A DNA stretch of 22,272 nucleotides from Phoronis ovalis (taxonomy: Eukaryota > Phoronida > Phoronidae): contig JAOXYB010089718.1 in the NCBI GenBank assembly GCA_028565635.1, forward strand, positions 1 to 22,272, in the 5' to 3' direction. The translations under genes and the position numbers were made by a program. Below, in pieces: positions 1-10,817 of the stretch (position 1 is the stretch's first letter; the number at the start of each line of letters is the position of its first letter). A model generated the notes under the pieces. It saw only the letters and a list, made by a program, of their open reading frames with translations. It was not told where the DNA came from and did no database searches.

Positions 1-349
1 AATAATTCAAAGATTATTCACAGTATTTACAATTCGGTCAAAACAAATGATGGAAGTATCATTTACTTCTTAAAAACATAGTTAGTTCCAATTTAGATCC
101 GCAGGATTTTGCTGTAGGATGTACCTTATGATTTTTATGAGATGTCATAAACAATTAATTAAATTTTGTGCGTTGCATACACAAGTCTAAAAATACCACC
201 ATATCATAGGAGGAATGTTAAAGTTTCAGAAAACATTTATTTTATATGAATGTGGATTTTTCACGAATTTGTATTTAAACAGTGACGAGGGTCCGACTTA
301 GCCTTAAGATACCAGTATTCCATAATCCTACAACTATTATTTACTATAC

Positions 350-2950
350 CTGTCTAAGCCGATCAAGCCTATCATCAACTCGCATGCTATAGGATATATC
401 AAGAACCAACACTATTCTATTGGTTTGTGCTTGAACAAATCGAATCTTCGGTCGCGTGCTTTGAATATCAAAGTTTGGTGGATTGCTGCCATTTACAAAA
501 TCTCTGTGCTCGCTCGCGACCTAATTTTAAAGATAAAAATCATGCTTAGATTTCCAACGACAAACGTTTGAGAGCTGCAAAATAATATTGTGGAAGACGA
601 GATGTAATAAGTATAATGGTCTGCAAAAATCTATTTGAGTATATATCAAACTTTATTGTGGATTTTGAGGAATCTGGTAATGTTTAATGCGACAAACGTT
701 TGCTGAAGAAATTTGCAAATTTTATTCACGTAACTTATAAATTAGAAGTGATTACCTTTTTCAAGCACAATCAAAATAAACTACTAAATGGTGCGACTAA
801 TAAGCATTCTGTGGCTGGTTGTTATTTATTTTCTACTGTTATTGATATGTAAAATTTGTAAAACACGTGTCATGTTAATAAACAATATACTACTACCTAC
901 TAGAATACTCCTGCTGCATTCACATTTTACTGATCGAGTGATTGCAGTCTCCGAAATTAGAATACATGTTTAAAGTAGAATACATGTTTAAATTAGAATA
1001 CATGTTTAAAGTATGAAACATAGATTACTATGATTATTCTCTTACAGCATTTAACGTTTAGAATAGACGTTTACCTCCCAGACGCTCTTGCTGTCGCACA
1101 ACCTGTTCTGCTTAGTGGGGGCCTCTGCATTATGGCGAGAAAACGCACTGGATGGAGCACTATCGCAAAATGAAGACACCTGGATAAAAATCATAGCGAC
1201 ACCTATATTTGCCAAAAAAATCCTTTTTTCTACTACAGTTGTACGTGGACAATTGTGATATATTGCTTGCAAGTGAAAAAGACAACAATCTATTTATCCG
1301 CCACTCCATAGACATTACACATTTCCTTGCTTTTGATGACATACAAAACTTAACTTACGTGCAGTAGAAATTGTTTGTACATGAGTGAGCCTGAACGAGG
1401 TTCACCATTATTATCATCAATATATCTACAATATTCGTTGGGTAAATTGTCTTTGTATTCACATCCTTCTAATCCCGTGCGAACATCAACAAATTTCCCT
1501 ATAAAGACACAATTTAATGCAGTTTAGAAAAACGCAATAGACATAGTACTTTTAAAGTCATTAACATATATCTTACATAATTTTTAACTTTGCACTAGAA
1601 GATCGATGTTAATCTAATTACACGAGAAAAGGTGATATATTTGTTTAGTTACCTTGTAATGCGCTTGAGCATCGTGTAGCTTCAACATTTCCGTTTTCAG
1701 CTGCATAAAAGAAATTATCTTCGTCTTCGGTGGGATATTCATCGAAGACACCGTATCTATAATGTGCCCATTCATGCACAAATACCTAAAATTATTGTAT
1801 ATCAATTTATGCACATTAAATATTTTAAAAAAACTAAATAATATATGCTGAAAATACACTAGACAACGTGTAGGATGGTGAATTCAGACAAGCCCTCTAC
1901 AACAATTACGTTGTAAATTGAAATTGCAAATTTCATGATCGCCTGTAGTCAGTTATTTTAGATTTAGCTATTAAATGAAGCAATACTGAATATCTAATTT
2001 AATTTAATGTCCTTATTCACTGAATATTAACTAAGATGTTTCAATAAAAACTTTTATACATATTGTATAAATATATTGTGGATATTTAAAGAATCACAAT
2101 TTGAATATCCACATGTCAAATCAATTTGCATTTAACCACTTCAAAAAGATCATCAGCATCATGATATACATGTATTTATATTACCTTCTCATAAGAACCA
2201 TAATAACTTGCAATAGAGGCGTTTAACAAATAGTCAGGACTAAACTGAATGAACTCTCCAGGATCACCACATAATGAAGATTTTAAGGTAAACGGTTTAT
2301 TTACACTGCCGCTTGGACTAAGAGAGATATCAACTCGCACATCGCTGTGGTAATGGTTTTCTCTTGTTAGATTTTGTAGGTCATAACCATCAGCTGACCA
2401 AGATTTTGGCAGAAGGATTGTAACCTCATCAAAATAAGCCCGTTTGCTGAAAGGAAAAAGTCAAAAAATTCATTGCTAGCTATAAATTTTTGAAGATATT
2501 AACTCCTACACCTAATCAACTTGAGAATTATCGAGGCGTATTACTATAACTTTTATAAATTATTTATTTGAAATTTAAAATTCTAATAACGCACGCTTAC
2601 ACATATTTTTTAGAAATATTTTAATGATTCCTGTACTGTGATTTCTAGCAATAAGAATAGATTGCATCCTTTTCTTTACATAAGAAGCCATAAACAATTA
2701 AATACACAAATATTGAATAAAAAGTACTTATTACTCACCCTGTGTTCCTAAAGAGCAAACCAGAACTTGCAAACAAAATACTTCTTATTCTAGTGATAAT
2801 CCAATTATTTTGAGGCACTCTTTCTGCTATAGAAATCACCATGCCACGGTATCCATTATTCTCTAATGTTATTAAAGAACAATTGCCCACAGGCACTACG
2901 ATTAGCAGACCATATATCACCAATAAACCGAAACAAATGTGTGTCAGCAT
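350..2950 (-). CDS. CLCA-family protein (calcium-activated chloride channel regulator), N-terminal 341 aa, partial
   Basis: Six minus-strand exons join in frame: 2739-2950, 2185-2446, 1653-1785, 1359-1498, 1075-1179 and 350-520. Residues 1-24 are a signal peptide (hydrophobic core, then GNC|S). The N-terminal CLCA protease domain follows, with [15 protein letters not shown] near 30-45, [13 protein letters not shown] near 75-87 and [16 protein letters not shown]. The zinc site [14 protein letters not shown] (H162, E163, H166, D173) is intact. A Cys-rich segment ([24 protein letters not shown]) precedes the VWA domain, which begins [11 protein letters not shown]325, S327 and S329 form an intact DxSxS MIDAS. 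Family members are secreted or membrane-tethered self-cleaving metalloproteases that modulate chloride currents and mucus. The last visible exon ends at the donor CAG|GTATAG, and the remaining VWA and C-terminal exons lie off the left edge. I chose the start at 2950 because it gives the signal peptide. The paralogue is not determined. Confidence 0.95.
558..702. repeat. Dispersed 13-bp repeat containing a 10-bp palindrome
   Basis: CGACAAACGTTTG occurs twice in direct orientation, at 558-570 and 690-702, in the same CLCA intron. The core CAAACGTTTG is a perfect palindrome. No function can be assigned from the sequence. Confidence 0.6.
959..1012. repeat. Three-copy 18-bp tandem repeat in a CLCA intron
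   Basis: The unit AGAATACATGTTTAAAGT is repeated three times head to tail (959-976, 977-994, 995-1012), with a single G-to-T change in the middle copy. Each copy holds the palindrome ACATGT. It sits in the CLCA intron 521-1074, about 60 bp from the downstream exon edge. Confidence 0.85.
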
Positions 2951-5059
2951 TGTTCAAATGAAACCTTTATATCCAGTAGATATACTAGCTGATATTCATC
3001 TGTTATTCCTTTTTGGAAACAGTTGTTCTCAATGTGTATTACGTTTTATCAAAGCTTCTTCCAAATCACCATCATACATAAAATGACATATTAAAATATA
3101 CGACATCCCAGATAAACATTCTCGAGACCCACAGTTTAACGTTTTAATACCGCTGATGATGAATTTGCGGTAAAATTATCTCATCCAGACTGTTAATTTA
3201 CATAAAAAGGGTTTCCCTAAAAAATACAACCACCTACACACAGTTCACATGAGTCAACATTAAATAATTAGAATTATAACCACTTTGCAGTGTTAAATTT
3301 TCCAACTCGTTAATTTTTACCTTTACTTGTACAATGGTAAATGTAAACTTCCTCACAATTGCCCAATGTACTATACATCATGACGCAGTTTAGTATCCTA
3401 TTCATCAGGCGTCATGCAAAAAAATCTTCATTACGCACATACGTCCATTATACATTATACAACTATTGTATATAAACATCAGATCGGGATATGGACTATT
3501 TAATGACTCAGGGTTAATGACAAGCCCGGTAGTACATGTTATCAATTGGTACACGTCATTTTTGTTAAGCAAAATTATCCTTTCTTAACAAGCTTTTATT
3601 GAATAGAAACTTAAACAAAATTGTTTTTCTGGGTCGGAACTCCTCTGGTATGTTCTGTTAACCACAAAATTGACCAGGTGTATCCCGGGATGTATTCGCA
3701 CTGTTTTTATTTTAATGTGACTTTTTTTGGTGCATTAACTATATCGCAAGTCCCATGTTTAAGTACTTTCAAATCGAAACAGTAATTTCATTTCCCGCAA
3801 ATATGAATCTAGCTTATATACATGTACTAAGTAACGCAAGATCGAGGCAATGTTTGTGTATATGGTATACATTATGATTTGCATATACAAATACTAAAAC
3901 AAATACTAAAAAGCAGAGTAATACTATTTTTGTAAGATCAACAGTTTAACACAACAGCAGTGCATATACGCTAGTCCCCAGGATCCACACATTACAAAGT
4001 TTTTCGTTAAAAAAAAATAGATAATACTACGCTAATGTCCCCTGGCAACAGCTATAGATATTTTTAACGCCTCAACGCATCTATACAGCTGCACGCTGAG
4101 AACTGAATATTTCTGCATCATTTAACAGATTTAAGAGATCATTTAAATGTATGTGTATCGAGTTGCAAATTTTGATAAACTGCAGTACATTAATGAATAC
4201 AGGAATAATAAATAAAGCATGCACATGCACCTAGTCTGTATTCTCTTGGGATATGTACCTTAGTCAATAAATATATATATCCAATGGTATACAAGTCCAA
4301 GCGAATGTTTAAGTTTGAAAGGGCAATTCCAGAATAAATTCAGCACGTGCATAAGTTCAAGGACATATAGTACTGTATATCATTGTAGAGCAGTATAGAT
4401 GGTGATGACTGCTGCCAGTCACTGCATATTCTCTCCACTCTCATTCATTGTTATACAGTTTCTACGATTTATAGGCCTAAAACAGTGTTAGTAGGGCAGT
4501 GTCAGTTGTCATTCGTTTTTGTTATTGTAATGACACAGGACATTAATTATGAGTAATGTGAAACTTCAAATTTTAAAACTACTTGACTGAATGTTCAAAA
4601 TCTGAGATCAACTACACATTTGATCATAATAATATAATAAATACATTTTTCAAGTTTGGAATTAATTCATTATGTACAGGCTTATATAAATATTGTGGTA
4701 ACATTCTTTTAAACTAAACAATAATCAAACAATTAACATTTGTAAAACCTGTTTTAGAATAGTTATATAAAATTGAGACAAACTAAATAGAAAATATATT
4801 TAAAAAATACTATATCTATAAAATATTACTTTCAATTTTTTATATTTGTATAAAGTACAAATATAAAAATTTATGTTTTATACAACATACAAATATAAAA
4901 AATTATGTTTGAAAAAATAAATAAAATCACCATGGGAAGATGACATCTCAAAATAAAATTACTAAAACTAAAATCCAGTCTAAGTAAGAAATACATTGTC
5001 ATCTCTACAAAAAATATTAAACTGACTACTTCTGATAATAAGTGTCTATTTGAGCGCTA
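2951..5059. other. Intergenic region upstream of CLCA; no gene seen
   Basis: No open frame with convincing splice sites or recognisable protein motifs was found on either strand. The stretch is AT-rich. It should contain the CLCA promoter and perhaps a 5'UTR exon, which I could not place. A perfect 12-bp duplication, ACAAATACTAAA twice, is at 3887-3910. A short TA run is near 4270. Confidence 0.5.
4837..4869. repeat. AT-rich perfect inverted repeat (14-bp arms, 5-bp loop)
   Basis: TTTTTATATTTGTA (4837-4850) is followed by TAAAG and then the exact reverse complement of the arm (4856-4869). A related segment, ACAAATATAAAAAATTATG, recurs about 30 bp downstream. This may be a decayed inverted-repeat element or simple low-complexity DNA. 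Confidence 0.6.
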
Positions 5060-5274
5060 CTAAACAATAAAACATAAATTCAATAGCAGGAAAGATGTTA
5101 CTCTTACACAAAGGCGCGAATAAATCACAAGGGTGATAGATAAAAGATACACCACACAAAGTGGCGCCAAACCAGTAATTAAAAACCTGGAAAATTTATA
5201 GTTAAATTTATATAATGTATTGTTCGAAATTGTCATACGTCGCACAGGCTTGTATTTTAGTAAAATGAATCGCA

Positions 5275-5604
5275 ATGGCAGATTCAAGGAAGCGTGTAGG
5301 AAACATGCGCCCCTTCCGAAGCCTGCGCGACCTCTTTTTCGAAGCGCTGCGCACACACTTCCGAAAAAAAAAGAAAAAAATGTACGCCGCGAGAGAAATC
5401 CGGGATAGGTCTTCATCATCCCCATCATCCCCAATTACTCCAAAACAACGCCTCCTAACGTACAAAATCACCACCGTATTAAAACCTATTACTGAAGCAA
5501 TCCTGGGGATCACCATAAATAATCTGTGCCCTATGCAGTTTCAAGTCCTCGAAGCAGACATGTCGTTTGGACCTATGAGTGGCGAATGTGCCCGCGTTTT
5601 GTAG
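5275..5604 (+). CDS. Possible orphan ORF, 109 aa, basic; function unknown
   Basis: An uninterrupted 109-codon frame sits in a local GC-richer patch. The predicted protein starts MADSRKRVGNMRPFRSLRDL, has a run of five lysines, then an SSSSPSSPITP stretch and an aliphatic C-terminal half. No domain was recognised, and no signal peptide or clear membrane segment is seen. Two long frames are open on the opposite strand over the same bases (124 and 102 codons), which is typical of compositional openness rather than coding, and the Lys run is a poly-A tract. It could be a real small gene, a transposon remnant or chance. Confidence 0.2.
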   Translation: MADSRKRVGNMRPFRSLRDLFFEALRTHFRKKKKKMYAAREIRDRSSSSPSSPITPKQRLLTYKITTVLKPITEAILGITINNLCPMQFQVLEADMSFGPMSGECARVL

Positions 5605-6503
5605 TATGGCACACTAGTAGACAGCAAAATATCTTCCTTGTACCAATGCGAATTTTATACCTTACTGTAAGCAATCGCTGCATATTTGCCTGCTTGACAA
5701 CCGCATAAGCCGCGGTGAAATATATTTCTAGTGAAATAAATTTATCCGTGAAAATGGCTTGCTGGCTTCTTTATGTCCATCAACCTGCGTTTGCTTCTAG
5801 ATGGTATAACCAAAGGAAATGTAACTTATGTGTTACCTTTACAAGTGGGTGTATGCTTTCCAACAGATAACTGCAATATGTGTTAGTAAATTTGAATACA
5901 TATGCGAATTTTTTGTTTTATTTTTGCACTTTAGAATAATAAACACACAAGATATTTTAAGCAAATATAAAAATTAATGCCCCCTCCTTCGATAAAATTC
6001 TCACATACCCGCTCACTTAGTGACTTAATAAATATGAATTTATTACTTGTGGATACATTGAAATAAAATTCGCAGTAATAAGTTATATTCAGTATATGAT
6101 GAATATTTTATATTTACATACGTATAGGGCATAAATATAAAAAAATTTCAAACATACCAGTTTACGTGACAGATAGTATAAAAAAACAATAATATTATAT
6201 GGTAATAACACTAAAAAAACAGTCATTTTCGCAAACAATAGATTAAAAATATATAATTTTTATTGCCTTTTAGGCATATACAAAGAAGCTATATATACCT
6301 GATGACGATAGTATTAATAAACACAAATTTAAAATTATTCAAAATATATATACCAGAGATATCCCACATAGAATACTTAAAATTGCACAAATTTATAACA
6401 AACTTATAACAAATACATAAAAATACACCTACACACATTGTGCATCTCAGTCAGTACCACAGACAATACTTATAAATTAACTTATTTCGCGAATGCCTAC
6501 AAC
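5605..6503. other. 3' flank of the VWA gene
   Basis: This is AT-rich non-coding sequence holding the presumed 3'UTR of the minus-strand gene at 6504-9014. A minus-strand AATAAA at 6259-6264, about 240 bases beyond the stop codon, is a plausible polyadenylation signal. Nothing else was recognised. Confidence 0.5.
6259..6264 (-). terminator. Candidate polyadenylation signal (AATAAA) of the VWA gene
   Basis: AATAAA is present on the minus strand about 240 bases past the stop codon at 6504. Such hexamers are frequent by chance in AT-rich DNA, so the assignment is positional only. Confidence 0.35.
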
Positions 6504-9011
6504 TTAGAACATATCATTCGAGATTGTTATAAGAGACGCCGTTTTTTCGCGTTGTGCCTTAACTAAGCGGCATGTTTTCCTACCATAATACCCCAAGTTC
6601 CACGAATAATCATATCTTTTACAGATTTCACGTCTAAGAGTCAGTAGTCTTTCAGTAGTTGATCTTTTATCTTTGTTTGCTGTAAGACAACACCGCCTAA
6701 CAAATATATCGCAACCACTTTTGATGACACCATCAATCTGTGATCTTTGTCGTTTCTGGCCAAGCAATCTTCTATACCACTGTCTAGGATTAGCAAATCC
6801 ACGACTTGTTCTCAAATATACAACACTTTTCTTCACAGCGCAGCTAGGAAGCACAGAGAACTCGTAAATAGCGGGATACTTGAAGTTCTTTTTAAACAAA
6901 TCAAAATTAACGAAACCTTTCCCAACAGCCTCGCATTGCTTGTCGATGTACGTCTGTTTGCTCGTTACAACGGCCGGTTCCCAAGAAGACCAGTGAAGTC
7001 TCTTAAATGGAATAAATTTGGTACTGGGAATTGTTTCTCTGCACGTACGCCTTGTTGCTTTCTTTGGTTTCATAGGTATTGCCTGAATAAATCACATAAA
7101 CAAAATGCGTTAAATTTATAATTTACATCAACTAAAATTATGCTTCGAACGTTTTCACTTTTGCCCTTAAAATTGAAAACTAAACTTTGTAAACAATAAT
7201 ATATTATAGATTTTCATTTTCTCACCAAAAAAAGATAAACGGCCTAGATATGACCTCATTAAACTTTATTATAGATTTATCCTGTACCTTCTTTGTTCTT
7301 TTCTTCGTGAAGAGATTCTTCACGACTGTCTTCGATCGTTTTGATGCTGTTGTTTTACCAACACGCTTCTTTGTTGGCGTCTTCGGTGAGGCTGGTGACG
7401 GAGATACTGGAGGTGTCATAGATTTAGGAGCAACAGTTGATCCACCCAGTGAATCGAACAACTTATGTAGCTCTGCATTCATCCCAGAACCATTATAACG
7501 AGCCGATACTTCTGTGTGATAAGCCTTTTAAAGGAAGGAAGTATAGCTGTATAAAGGTGCCATCGCACACCGTGCTTTCAAAATCACAGTTTTCATTTTG
7601 GGCATTTTTATAACTTACTCTCTATGATACATTTTTATCCAGAATCAGTAGGTAAGTATGTTATTTTAAAATAAATGTTCTCGTTTTCTGCATTGGGTAA
7701 AATTTTAGTACGAAAATAGGTAGTTGAATATGCTCGCAAACATAAAAGTAAAAGAAAAAATCCAAACCTGCAAGAAGACTGGTCCTTGCTCTGCATAGCA
7801 TATGGCCATTATGAAATCTTGAATGTTTTTGAAACCTTGCAGTTTCAGCAGATGACCGTGTGTTTGTGTAGCCAGATGGGTGAAGAATTTGGTAGCTCTC
7901 GGGTCATCTCCACATTGTACAGCATATGCTCTAACAAACTGCAGAACGATAACGCATTTACTTTTATAGTTACATTTATTATGTAAGTAGCACAGGTGAC
8001 TTGTACAATTACTAGGCCCGCTTATATACTAGGCAAAGTTTCATAGTGATAGTGCTACATGTATATTTATACCTTGTTGATGAGGTAATAATTATAGTTT
8101 ACCTTTTCTCGAATCAGTCTATCCGTTTCTTCTTTCCAGTCAATTTTCAACATGTTTTCAGAATAGTCAGGCTCGTGCGGACATGCATCACCGATCATTA
8201 CTAGTGCGCGTTGTGTTCCAGGTGTCCATGATAGTTTCTCTTGTACTTCCCGCAGAACAACCTCATAAGCTTCTTCAAAATCACCTCCCCATGTTGATTT
8301 TACATCATTGACAAACTTACAAAGGGCGTCGACATCTGTAGTGAAGTCAATATATTGAGTCAAATACTTGTCTTTTCTATCGCAGTAGTCACCGTGAGCA
8401 AACACCGCCATGCGAAGGGTGGGTATATCGCTGTATAGGCGTTGGATAAGTTCTTGTAAATTGTTGCGTACTTCGTTCAGGCAGTGGGACATAGATCCGG
8501 TAGTGTCAAATGAGAAAGCGATTTCTATTGGGCCACCAGCGCTATAGTGGGGTGGGGGTGGAGGGAGAGCGTTTCCAAGCGTACTGACAGAACGGACCCG
8601 TTTTAAACTAGGTGGCAGCACTGTGCTGTCGTCTGCTTTTCTTTTCGTTCCTCCGGCAGAGACCACCTCGTACAAGAAATCTGTGTTCGCCACAAGATTT
8701 CTGTTATAAGATGTGCTCTGAACGAACATCTTGAAGTCCGACAGTTTGCTTGTATTCAGCTCGTATTTTCTTACATTCTTGGGAATTCCAAGAATTTCTC
8801 GGACTTTTTCTCCTGAAACAAAGACCCCATCTCTTTTCCTATACACCACTACTTCCTTGTAATCTTGTATAGTCTCAGGCTTGGTAAGCTGATAATACCC
8901 TTTTCCCTTGTGAAAATCAAGACCTTTCAGACGCACAAATTCACGAATTGAAACCTTTTTCGTTACTTTCAAAACCCCAAATCTTGAGTCGGAAACAAGT
9001 GTAGCTGCCAT
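6504..9011 (-). CDS. VWA-domain protein, 631 aa, probably nuclear; VwkA-like VWA without a visible kinase domain
   Basis: Four coding exons join in phase 0: 8103-9011, 7768-7938, 7288-7524 and 6504-7082. Residues about 10-120 form an uncharacterised N-terminal region (GKGYYQLTKPETIQ, SGEKVREILGIP, NRNLVANTDFLYEV). A basic linker (KRKADD, LKRVR) and a proline run follow. The VWA domain spans about 162-355: MIDAS FSFDTTGSM (D169, T171, S173), FAHGDYCD, IDFTTDVDALC, WGGDFEEAYE, ALVMIGDACPHEP and AYAVQCGDDPRA. This pattern resembles the VWA of VwkA-type (von Willebrand factor alpha-kinase) proteins, but I see no alpha-kinase domain. Exon 3 encodes a Ser/Pro/Lys-rich tail with NLS-like KK/KR clusters (about 400-439). 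The last 192 residues are basic, with FKRLHWSSWEP and many Cys and aromatics, and were not recognised. There is no signal peptide. The start follows an acceptor at 9015-9016. Confidence 0.9.
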
Positions 9012-9244
9012 TATCTAAAATGTGAATATTAGAGATGAATAATTAAGTGTCATCATATGAAAAATAATAATGCCTCAATTTATTAATTGATTAGTTTATA
9101 CATTACAAGACACAGAGATATAACTGTAATGAAAGAAAAAATACGCCACACGACACCAATGCATATACCGACATCTACCCAACAAATTCAGATGACAAAA
9201 ATAAACAAGTCCAAAGTAAAATATTTCCTTCTACCCCTACCTAC

Positions 9245-9364
9245 CTGTTTTCAGTTTCATGTGATACTGAAAAACTAAGTTATCTCTTTTAGTTTTCTTC
9301 TTTCTGGTTTCTGTCTTAACAGTCTGTGATCTGAAGTCGATCCCGAGTCGATCTCAACTGTTCT
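9245..9364 (-). other. Predicted 5'UTR exon of the VWA gene
   Basis: The sequence from the predicted start site near 9364 down to a donor (AACAG|GTAGGTAG, exon end at 9245) would splice to the acceptor CACATTTTAG at 9015, three bases before the ATG at 9011. The inferred 5'UTR intron is 9015-9244. The exon itself is non-coding. Confidence 0.55.
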
Positions 9365-9396
9365 GATCATACTGGATTTCATTCAGCTTATATATA
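9361..9396 (-). promoter_or_regulatory. Core promoter of the VWA gene: TATA box and initiator-like motif
   Basis: TATATATAA lies at 9388-9396 on the minus strand. TCAGAA at 9361-9366 resembles an initiator, and its A at 9364 is 32 bases downstream of the first T of the TATA box, the usual metazoan spacing. Together with the predicted 5'UTR exon this makes a coherent core promoter. Confidence 0.6.
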
Positions 9397-9460
9397 CCCT
9401 CTAATCAGTCGATTTTCAACTTGCCCAGGTATGCTTGCTGGTCGTGCCTCTGCTTGCTCG

Positions 9461-9468
9461 TGACGTCA
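9461..9468. promoter_or_regulatory. CRE (TGACGTCA) upstream of the VWA gene
   Basis: This is a perfect full-length cAMP-response element (CREB/ATF site), about 100 bases upstream of the predicted start site at 9364, where functional CREs usually lie. A second TGACGTCA is at 10160-10167. Confidence 0.55.
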
Positions 9469-10817
9469 TTATCAGGGATTGCCTTCTTAGATAAAACCGA
9501 GGCTGTTTGTTGCTAAGGGATTATAGTTGTAATCATCTGACACCTAGCGGACAACTTATGGTCAATATAAATTACTGCAGACATGAAATGACATTTGTTA
9601 TTATAGTTTTCTTAGCAACTTATGAAAAGCTCTCAGGAATATATAAATAAATAATAATTAAAAAGATAGAACGGCGTATATTAAAACTACTGAAAAAAAC
9701 GTGCAGCCGACATGTAGTTATAGTAAAATAATAATGTTACTGCATCATATTGCGTCAATGTTTTTAAAATGTTTTGTGTATATATTGCGAGCTTCTGGTA
9801 CGACTCCCTACTTCTTATTGACTACAATGTTTAGAGCATAAACATTTCTTACAATGCTTCAAAGGAAAGAATTTGGGTTAATTTATTACCTTTAACATTT
9901 AACGCATCGACAAGAAAAATTATGTTTATCATAAACTGTTGTATTGTTAGCAATGTATAACAAATACACTATTACTTACAATGTATACAGTTAGAATCAT
10001 ATAAAAAGGCGACTTTCGTATCAAGATCCTTTCAAATGTGTTGTTAATTTAAACTGCCCGACATTTAAAATTTCAATAGCTAAAAATCAGCTTGGCGACA
10101 TGGACAGTATATAATAGTATTTGCAGCAAACAGCTGATTGAAAACAATCATTAGTTTGATGACGTCAGTTTTTATATTTTTTTATTTCTATTGCCTTACT
10201 ACTAGTTTTGAGTCGTTAAATCACTAAGCTGCGAAATCACAAGTAAGTTTTTAAACTAAAAAAAATTACGCATATATAAGTATTTTCTTAAAACATGATG
10301 TGACATTAAAATTAATTCTCTCTATATATGGTATAAAGACACAATTAAAAGCAGGCGCACTGTAGGTGTCATATGATGAGCTGAATGTAGTTCTGTGCTT
10401 TGTATTCAATTTTTTTTCTTTTCCTTCTTTGCACTGGCATTTTTGGTTGTTTTTACTTAGGGGACGCAATATCTGTGATTTTTTTGTAATCTTTTGTATT
10501 ACTAAATAAAAGCGGACTGATAGGAAAATCGATTCTGTCTTATACCATATAAACACATTTTAGTAGACTATCGGAGAGCTATTCTGTGCTTTTTTAATGA
10601 ATGTTTTCAAAATCAATAAGCAGAGTAAACAAGAACTAAAAAGGACTATACACTATCATCAAATAACGTGTGAATAAAAAAATTAACTTTTAATTATAAA
10701 CACGGGTTTAATTTCTTGTTCATTAATCAAGTCCGATATGAAAATCAATATGAATTTTTTTTCAAATTTGACTTAAGCTTAACATAAATAAATTACTCAG
10801 TCATCCTCAGAGACCTC
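9469..10817. other. Intergenic region between the VWA gene and the 422-aa gene
   Basis: AT-rich DNA with no convincing exon on either strand. It holds a second perfect TGACGTCA at 10160-10167. The distal part, next to the stop at 10818, should be 3'UTR of the minus-strand 422-aa gene; minus-strand ATTAAA-type hexamers near 10690-10710 could serve for polyadenylation. Confidence 0.4.

Noticed and set aside
1-349. Possible further CLCA exon at the left edge
   Set aside because: No minus-strand segment here combines an acceptor with an open frame resembling the continuing VWA domain; the next exon is probably outside the window.
2966-2971. TATAAA on the minus strand in front of the CLCA start codon
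   Set aside because: It is only about 16 bp upstream of the ATG, so transcription would start inside the coding sequence.
5060-5516. Two overlapping minus-strand ORFs (124 and 102 codons)
   Set aside because: Their proteins are low-complexity (Phe, Arg, Leu runs) and overlap one another and a plus-strand frame; at most one frame could be real and neither shows a motif.
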